Positions 59,294-64,000 of a DNA stretch of 64,000 bases are shown in pieces (the first letter of the stretch is position 1; each line of letters begins with the position of its first letter). Position numbers and translations under genes: made by a program. The DNA is from RGIG4097 sp937885645. GTDB taxonomy: Bacteria; Bacillota; Clostridia; Christensenellales; CAG-917. Under the pieces are notes generated by a model. The model saw only the letters and a list, made by a program, of their open reading frames with translations, did not search any database and was not told the origin of the DNA. The stretch lies in assembly GCA_937885645.1 (NCBI GenBank), contig CALABJ010000017.1:121318-185317 (forward strand), written 5' to 3'.

Positions 59294-61729
59294 ATGGAAA
59301 GAGATTATCAAGCAATTTTGAAGCAAATGACCTTGGAAGAAAAGGCTTCCCTTTGCTCCGGTCTTACCTTCTGGAAGACTAAGCCCATCGAAAGACTTGA
59401 CGTCCCCTCAGTGTGGATGTCCGATGGCCCTCACGGAATCCGCAAAGAAAAACAAAACGCAGGCACAAACGTTATGAAGCCCGCAGAAACTGCAACTTGC
59501 TTCCCTCCTGCAGTCACCACCGCATCTTCATGGGATACTGACCTCATTGAAGAAGTTGGCTCTGCAATCGCTGAAGAAGCAAAAGCACTGAAGGTCAGCA
59601 CCGTCCTCGGCCCCGGCGTCAATATCAAGCGTAGCCCCCTCTGTGGAAGAAACTTTGAATACTTCTCAGAAGACCCCTTCCTTGCAGGAAGAATGGGCGC
59701 ATCCTTTGTCCACGGTGTCCAAAAGAACGGCATCGGCGTGTCAGTGAAACACTTCTGCGCCAACAACCAAGAATATCTCCGTATGAGCATCGACACCTTG
59801 GTTGATGAACGTGCTCTCCGTGAAATCTATCTCTCCGCGTTTGAACATATTGTCAAAACTGAACAACCCTCAACAATAATGAGTTCCTACAACTGCCTTG
59901 AAGGAAAGCACCTCACCGACCACAAGCGTATGCTCAATGATATCCTCCGTGACGAATGGGGATATGAAGGCATCGTGGTCAGCGACTGGGGCGCAATGAA
60001 CGACCGTGTTGAATCAATCAAGGCAGGCAACGACCTTGAAATGCCCGGCAACAAGGGTATGAACGACCGCCATATCATCAAGGCTGTCCAAGACGGCACA
60101 CTTGACGAAGCAGATCTTGACAAAGTCGTCCTCCGTATGCTGAAGTTTGCAGACAAGTGCAAAGCAAGCGAAACTGACAATGCTCCTCAAAACCTTGAAG
60201 CACACCACGAGCTTGCCAGACGTGCCGCAGAAGGTGGCGCAGTCCTCCTCAAAAACGACAACAACGCCCTTCCTATCAACAAGGATCAAAGCGTGGCAGT
60301 CATCGGTGCTCTTGCAAAGAATCTCCGCTATCAAGGCTCAGGCTCAAGCCATATCAATCCCCCCAAGACCGTGTCCTTCCTTGAAGCAATGGACAACGCA
60401 GGTCAAAAGTATGAATACGCAGAGGGCTATTCATTGAAGGGAGACGGCTACAAAGAAAAACTCATCAAGGAAGCAGTGAAAGTGGCAAAGGGCAAGGACG
60501 TAGTCCTTGTGTTCATCGGCCTCACCGACGCATACGAAAGCGAAGGCTTCGACCGTAAGCATATCAACCTGCCCGAATCACACAATATCCTTATGGAAGA
60601 ACTGGCAAAGGTCAACGAAAACCTCATCGTTGTCACCGCTTGTGGCTCACCTATCAAGGTGTCAAAGTGGGTGGACAAGGCAAAGGCAATCCTCAACGTC
60701 TATCTTGGCGGTCAAGCCGGTGGCGAAGCAACCTACAACCTTGTGTACGGCCTCGTCAACCCCAGTGGTAAACTTGCTGAAACATTCCCCTACCGCAACC
60801 ACGACAACATCGTGTCAAGATACTTCCCTATGGGACCTCGCACAGTGGAATATCGTGAAAGCATCTATGTTGGCTACCGCTATTTCGACACAGCCAACAA
60901 GCAGGTGCAATTCCCCTTCGGTCACGGCCTTTCATACACCACCTTTGAATACAGCGACCTCACTCTTTCAAGTGATGCAATCAATGAAAATGATGGCTTG
61001 ACAGTCACCCTCAAGGTGAAGAACACCGGTGACAGAGCCGGCGCAGAAGTTGTGCAACTTTACGTCCAAGACGTGGAAAGCACCATCTTCCGCCCTGTCA
61101 AGGAATTGAAGGGCTTCAAGAAAGTCTTCCTCGAAGCAGGTGAAGAAACCACCGTCACCTTCACCCTCGACAGCCGTTCATTTGCATACTACAACGTGCT
61201 CATTAATGACTGGCACGTGGAAAGCGGTGACTTCAACATCCTCGTGGGCGCATCATCAAAGGATATCCGCTTGACTGGAACAGTCAACGTCACCAGCGCA
61301 AACCCCGATGCTCCTGTGCCCGACTATCGTGAAAACGCAAACTACTATTACAGCACTGAGGCAGAGGCTGAAAAGAAACGTATCCCCGCAGAACAATTCG
61401 AATATCTCTACGGCAAACCCCTCGTTGAAAACAAGCCCTATGAAAGAGGTGAGTTCACCATCGACAGCAGTATCACTCAAATCTCCTGCACCGGCTTTGG
61501 CAAATTCCTCTACAACCTCCTTGTGTTTGGCAGTCAATTTGTGGCAATCGGCACTGAAAACCCCGATATGATCACTCAATCTGTCAAGGATATGCCCCTC
61601 AGAAGTTTCAGCGGCTTCACAGGCGGTCTTGTGTCACAAATGTCTGTGGATGGCATCGTTGATATGTGCAATGGAACAAAGGGCGGATTCAAGAAATTCT
61701 GCCGTGGCTTTAAGAAGAAAAATAGATAA
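59294..61729 (+). CDS. Glycoside hydrolase family 3 (beta-glucosidase-like)
   Basis: An 811-residue enzyme hydrolysing beta-linked sugars such as glucosides or xylosides. The GH3 N-terminal barrel (to about 270) has WMSDGPHGIR and the nucleophile Asp231 in VVSDWGAMND. The GH3 C-terminal sandwich contains VAVIGALAKN and the QAGGEA region. A fibronectin III-like domain with VTLKVKNTGDRAGAEVVQLY follows. A C-terminal tail of about 120 residues ends in GGFKKFCRGFKKKNR. There is no signal peptide, so it is intracellular and acts on imported oligosaccharides. The ATG at 59294 has GGAG in front; the ATG at 59270 has none. Confidence 0.95.
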   Translation: MERDYQAILKQMTLEEKASLCSGLTFWKTKPIERLDVPSVWMSDGPHGIRKEKQNAGTNVMKPAETATCFPPAVTTASSWDTDLIEEVGSAIAEEAKALKVSTVLGPGVNIKRSPLCGRNFEYFSEDPFLAGRMGASFVHGVQKNGIGVSVKHFCANNQEYLRMSIDTLVDERALREIYLSAFEHIVKTEQPSTIMSSYNCLEGKHLTDHKRMLNDILRDEWGYEGIVVSDWGAMNDRVESIKAGNDLEMPGNKGMNDRHIIKAVQDGTLDEADLDKVVLRMLKFADKCKASETDNAPQNLEAHHELARRAAEGGAVLLKNDNNALPINKDQSVAVIGALAKNLRYQGSGSSHINPPKTVSFLEAMDNAGQKYEYAEGYSLKGDGYKEKLIKEAVKVAKGKDVVLVFIGLTDAYESEGFDRKHINLPESHNILMEELAKVNENLIVVTACGSPIKVSKWVDKAKAILNVYLGGQAGGEATYNLVYGLVNPSGKLAETFPYRNHDNIVSRYFPMGPRTVEYRESIYVGYRYFDTANKQVQFPFGHGLSYTTFEYSDLTLSSDAINENDGLTVTLKVKNTGDRAGAEVVQLYVQDVESTIFRPVKELKGFKKVFLEAGEETTVTFTLDSRSFAYYNVLINDWHVESGDFNILVGASSKDIRLTGTVNVTSANPDAPVPDYRENANYYYSTEAEAEKKRIPAEQFEYLYGKPLVENKPYERGEFTIDSSITQISCTGFGKFLYNLLVFGSQFVAIGTENPDMITQSVKDMPLRSFSGFTGGLVSQMSVDGIVDMCNGTKGGFKKFCRGFKKKNR

Positions 61730-61752
61730 CTACCACTCGTGACGATAAAGCT

Positions 61753-62757
61753 ATGAAATCCATCAAGGAATCTTTCAAGAATATAAAAAACATCAAAATA
61801 ACCGGCAAAGACGTGAAAAACTTCTGCAAGTTGATCTTTATGCTCAACCTGCTTGCTTTCATCCGCTCCTTTGCCACATATATGTTTGTCGTGCCCAACG
61901 GATTCGCTCCCGGCGGTGTGACAGGCATTGCATCAATCATCTACAACGCAGTCCACCCCTTCAACCCTCATCTTGCTGACACTTGGCTCAACCCCGCCGT
62001 CACAAGTATGCTCCTTAACGTGCCTCTCTTCATCATAAGCTTTTTCTTCCTTGACAAGAAGTTTTGCTTCTACACAATCATCGCAGTTGGCTTGCACTCA
62101 ATGTGGATGGGCGTCCTTGACGCGGTGGACTTCCCCGTGTATAAAGCAATCGGCTCAGCAAGTGCTTTGAACCTTCTTGCCGCAGTTGCAGGTGGTGTGG
62201 GCAGTGGCGTTTGCCTTGGATTTATCCTCCGCTACAACTCCTCAATGGGTGGCACTGACATCATTGGTAAACTTATTTATAAGTTTAACCCCGTGGCGGA
62301 CGTGCAATGGCTTATCCTTGCATGCGACATCGTCATCGTCATCGCATCAGGCTCTCTCGGTCTCATCGGCCTTGATATGAGTCTCGGCGCAGAAGTCATC
62401 ACAACATCGGTATTGTCACCTATCCTCTACTCCGCTGTATCCCTCTTTACGGGTGCGGAAATCGCTGACGTCATACAATCAGGCTTGCACTCCTCAATCG
62501 TCTTCAACATCATCTCAGACAACCACGATGAAATCGCCACAGAAATCACTGAGAAACTCCATCGTGGATGCACTCTCGTCCATGCGGCAGGTTTCTACAC
62601 CGGTGTGGAGCACGATATGCTGGTCTGCGTTGTGCGCAAAAAACAAATCAATCAAGTCAAAGAAATCATCGCAAAACACGACCCCGAAGCATTTGTCTAT
62701 ATCACAAAGGCAAGAGACGTTTCAGGAAAAGGCTTCACCTATCACGGTGTTGCATAA
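61753..62757 (+). CDS. YitT-family membrane protein with DUF2179 domain
   Basis: A 334-residue protein with five to six hydrophobic segments (residues about 25-235) containing GFAPGGVTGIASIIYN and SSMGGTDIIGKLIY, the YitT repeats. A cytoplasmic DUF2179 domain follows from about 245 (LHRGCTLVHAAGFYTGVEHDMLVCVV and DPEAFVYITKARDVSGKGF). Function unknown; some members are transporter-like. It begins 23 nt after the GH3 stop with no clear ribosome binding site. Confidence 0.9.
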   Translation: MKSIKESFKNIKNIKITGKDVKNFCKLIFMLNLLAFIRSFATYMFVVPNGFAPGGVTGIASIIYNAVHPFNPHLADTWLNPAVTSMLLNVPLFIISFFFLDKKFCFYTIIAVGLHSMWMGVLDAVDFPVYKAIGSASALNLLAAVAGGVGSGVCLGFILRYNSSMGGTDIIGKLIYKFNPVADVQWLILACDIVIVIASGSLGLIGLDMSLGAEVITTSVLSPILYSAVSLFTGAEIADVIQSGLHSSIVFNIISDNHDEIATEITEKLHRGCTLVHAAGFYTGVEHDMLVCVVRKKQINQVKEIIAKHDPEAFVYITKARDVSGKGFTYHGVA

Positions 62758-62799
62758 TACAATAATCATTGTGTAAACTAAGTTTATAGGAGGACAACT

Positions 62800-63720
62800 A
62801 TGCATCCTGCACTTATCGCATTTATCGTAATCGCTGGCCTTGCAATCATATATTTTGCACTGGCAATCAAAATCGTCAAGCACGCACACGCATATACAGT
62901 GGAGCGTCTAGGTAAATATCGCCGTACTATGGAAAGCGGTATTCACCTCATCATCCCCTTTGTGGATAGGATCTCAAACAAGATCAGCCTCAAGGAACAA
63001 GTGGCGGACTTCCCTCCTCAACCCGTCATCACCAAGGATAACGTCACAATGCACATCGACACAGTTGTGTACTATAAGGTGACTGACCCCAAACTCTACA
63101 CCTATGGTGTAGAACACCCTCGTAGCGCTCTTGAAAACTTGACCGCAACAACCCTTCGTAATATCGTCGGCGATTTGGAATTGGACGAAACCCTCACTTC
63201 ACGTGATACCGTCAACGCAAAACTCTGCGTCATCCTCGACCAAGCAACCGACCCTTGGGGAATCAAGGTCAATCGCGTTGAACTTAAAAACATCCTTCCT
63301 CCCAAAGATATTCAAGATGCAATGGAAAAACAAATGCGTGCTGAACGTGAACGCCGTGAAGCAATCTTGAAAGCAGAAGGTGAAAAACGCAGTAGCATCT
63401 TGGTGGCAGAAGGTGAAAAGGCATCTGCAATCCTTAGAGCAGAAGCAAAGAAGGAAGCTCTCATCGCCGAAGCAGAAGGTCAAGCAACCGCAATCAGAAT
63501 GATCATTGATGCTCATCCTGACCAAGCATACGTGACACTGCAAAGCTTTGAAGCATTGAAGGCTCTTGCCAAAGGCAACGCAACCAAAATCGTTGTGCCC
63601 ACTGACATTGCCAACATCTCTGGCCTTGTGACCGCAATGAGTGAAGTGAGCAATATGCCCGAAACTCCCGTGAAGAAAACCACCGTCACAAAAACCATCA
63701 TCAAAAAGGATAACGACTAG
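62800..63720 (+). CDS. SPFH/stomatin-like band 7 membrane protein
   Basis: A 306-residue stomatin/QmcA-like protein that organises membrane microdomains. One N-terminal transmembrane helix (about 4-24), the band 7 domain (HAHAYTVERLGKYRRTMESGIHLIIPFVDRI to about 190), then an alpha-helical Ala/Glu-rich coiled coil (REAILKAEGEKRSSI) and a hydrophilic tail. No partner NfeD gene lies beside it within the window. GGAGG precedes the ATG. Confidence 0.93.
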   Translation: MHPALIAFIVIAGLAIIYFALAIKIVKHAHAYTVERLGKYRRTMESGIHLIIPFVDRISNKISLKEQVADFPPQPVITKDNVTMHIDTVVYYKVTDPKLYTYGVEHPRSALENLTATTLRNIVGDLELDETLTSRDTVNAKLCVILDQATDPWGIKVNRVELKNILPPKDIQDAMEKQMRAERERREAILKAEGEKRSSILVAEGEKASAILRAEAKKEALIAEAEGQATAIRMIIDAHPDQAYVTLQSFEALKALAKGNATKIVVPTDIANISGLVTAMSEVSNMPETPVKKTTVTKTIIKKDND

Positions 63721-63743
63721 TTGCAATTGAAATTGCAATAGAT

Positions 63744-63776
63744 AAAAAAGCACTCCAAATGGAGTGCTTTTTTATT
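63744..63776 (+). terminator. Terminator of SPFH gene
   Basis: A 13-bp stem ending CACTCC/GGAGTG with a 4-nt loop and a T run. It is preceded by a short palindrome TTGCAATT-GA-AATTGCAA (63721-63738). Confidence 0.9.
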
Positions 63777-63778
63777 TT

Positions 63779-63866
63779 GCAAAATGAACATTTTGCAAAG
63801 TTATATTTCTTGCAAGCAAGAAGTTATATTGCTTCGCAGTTATATTTGCCTACGGCAAGTGATATT
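63779..63866. repeat. Array of small hairpins separated by AAGTTATATT
   Basis: Four hairpins follow each other: GCAAAAT/ATTTTGC (63779-63796), CTTGC/GCAAG (63809-63820), GC-TTC-GC (63831-63837), GCC-TAC-GGC (63848-63856). Each is followed by a nearly identical spacer: AAGTTATATT (63798), AAGTTATATT (63821), AGTTATATT (63838), AAGTGATATT (63857). A fifth, weaker unit starts GCTCACTTTGTTCGC-AGTTGTG (63867). Confidence 0.8.
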
Positions 63867-63894
63867 GCTCACTTTGTTCGCAGTTGTGGATTGA

Positions 63895-64000
63895 TTTTGC
63901 ACTTTGCCCATTTTTGCGTTCTTATACAAGCACTCACTTGTTCGGAGACGGAACGCGAGGAGCAGCGGCGACGAGGAAGGGAGCGCCGAGCACCAGACGA
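63895..64000. other. GC-rich tail with no gene that I can support
   Basis: After 63930 the sequence turns purine- and GC-rich (repeated GCGAGGAG, GCGGCGACG and GGGAGCGCC-like units), unlike the AT-rich gaps elsewhere. An open frame crosses the edge but is too short to judge. It may be part of a repeat that continues outside. Confidence 0.4.

Noticed and set aside
63779..63890. Hairpin array read as a CRISPR
   Set aside because: Repeat units are too short (about 10 bp), the variable parts are palindromic, and no cas genes are near.

Overview
This window looks like a chromosome segment of an uncultured, spore-forming, low-to-mid GC Bacillota of the Clostridia type. A gut lineage near Christensenellales is possible, but the sequence does not prove it. 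The evidence is a SpoIVA gene, a SpoIIIE/FtsK pump, a YtxC-like gene, the rpsO-pnp-ylxY-M16 peptidase neighbourhood, an McsA-McsB-ClpC module, RNase J and HemZ, and AGGAGG-type ribosome binding sites. Nearly all promoters read as TTGACA/TATAAT-like boxes with a 17-bp spacer. I see no rRNA gene, CRISPR array, transposase or prophage. Most of the window is housekeeping DNA, densely packed on the minus strand in the first 35 kb.

Layout. 1-9 kb: 3'-truncated ftsK/spoIIIE, an M16 peptidase, a YlxY-like deacetylase, a small zinc-ribbon/XRE pair with palindromic operators, pnp and rpsO. 9-18 kb: an operon running secD-secF-recJ-rel-MBL hydrolase-hemZ from one strong promoter. 18-25 kb: a TIGR04086-type membrane protein, yajC, tgt, queA and the ruvCAB genes, with an extra RuvB-like gene inserted between ruvA and ruvB. 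25-29 kb: an ABC ATPase with degenerate motifs, a YfbR-like nucleotidase, pgi, a sugar-phosphate isomerase-like protein and a short HPF. 29-35 kb: a coupled galE-galU-mcsA-mcsB-clpC operon with no ctsR. 35-40.5 kb (plus strand): dinB, a SIS-domain protein, a Na/Pi cotransporter, rdgB and a YfcE-type phosphoesterase.

40.6-44.5 kb is the accessory-looking part. It holds small membrane proteins, a self-regulated XRE/DUF6442 pair, a TIGR04076 protein, a lipoprotein with a consensus promoter and a DUF4375-like protein. A five-gene tRNA operon (Gly-Arg-His-Gln-Lys) follows, next to scattered copies of the tRNA-Lys 3' end. 44.7-54.4 kb (minus) carries a tandem flavodoxin-like protein, spoIVA, and an rnj-glycosyltransferase-DUF512-der-aspartate aminotransferase operon. 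54.6-64 kb carries serC and serA, a YtxC-like gene, an ECF sigma/anti-sigma pair, a GH3 glycosidase, a YitT-family protein and an SPFH protein. It ends in an array of small hairpins and a GC-rich tail.

The observations most worth following are the RuvB-like protein without a winged helix (altered Walker A and sensor 2, plus a gene-conversion-like patch shared with ruvB), the ABC ATPase in which every catalytic motif except Walker A is substituted, the tRNA-Lys 3'-end copies, and the terminal hairpin array. I did not find a convincing complete new multi-gene system. All family calls come from reading the sequence and memory of the families; no search was run.
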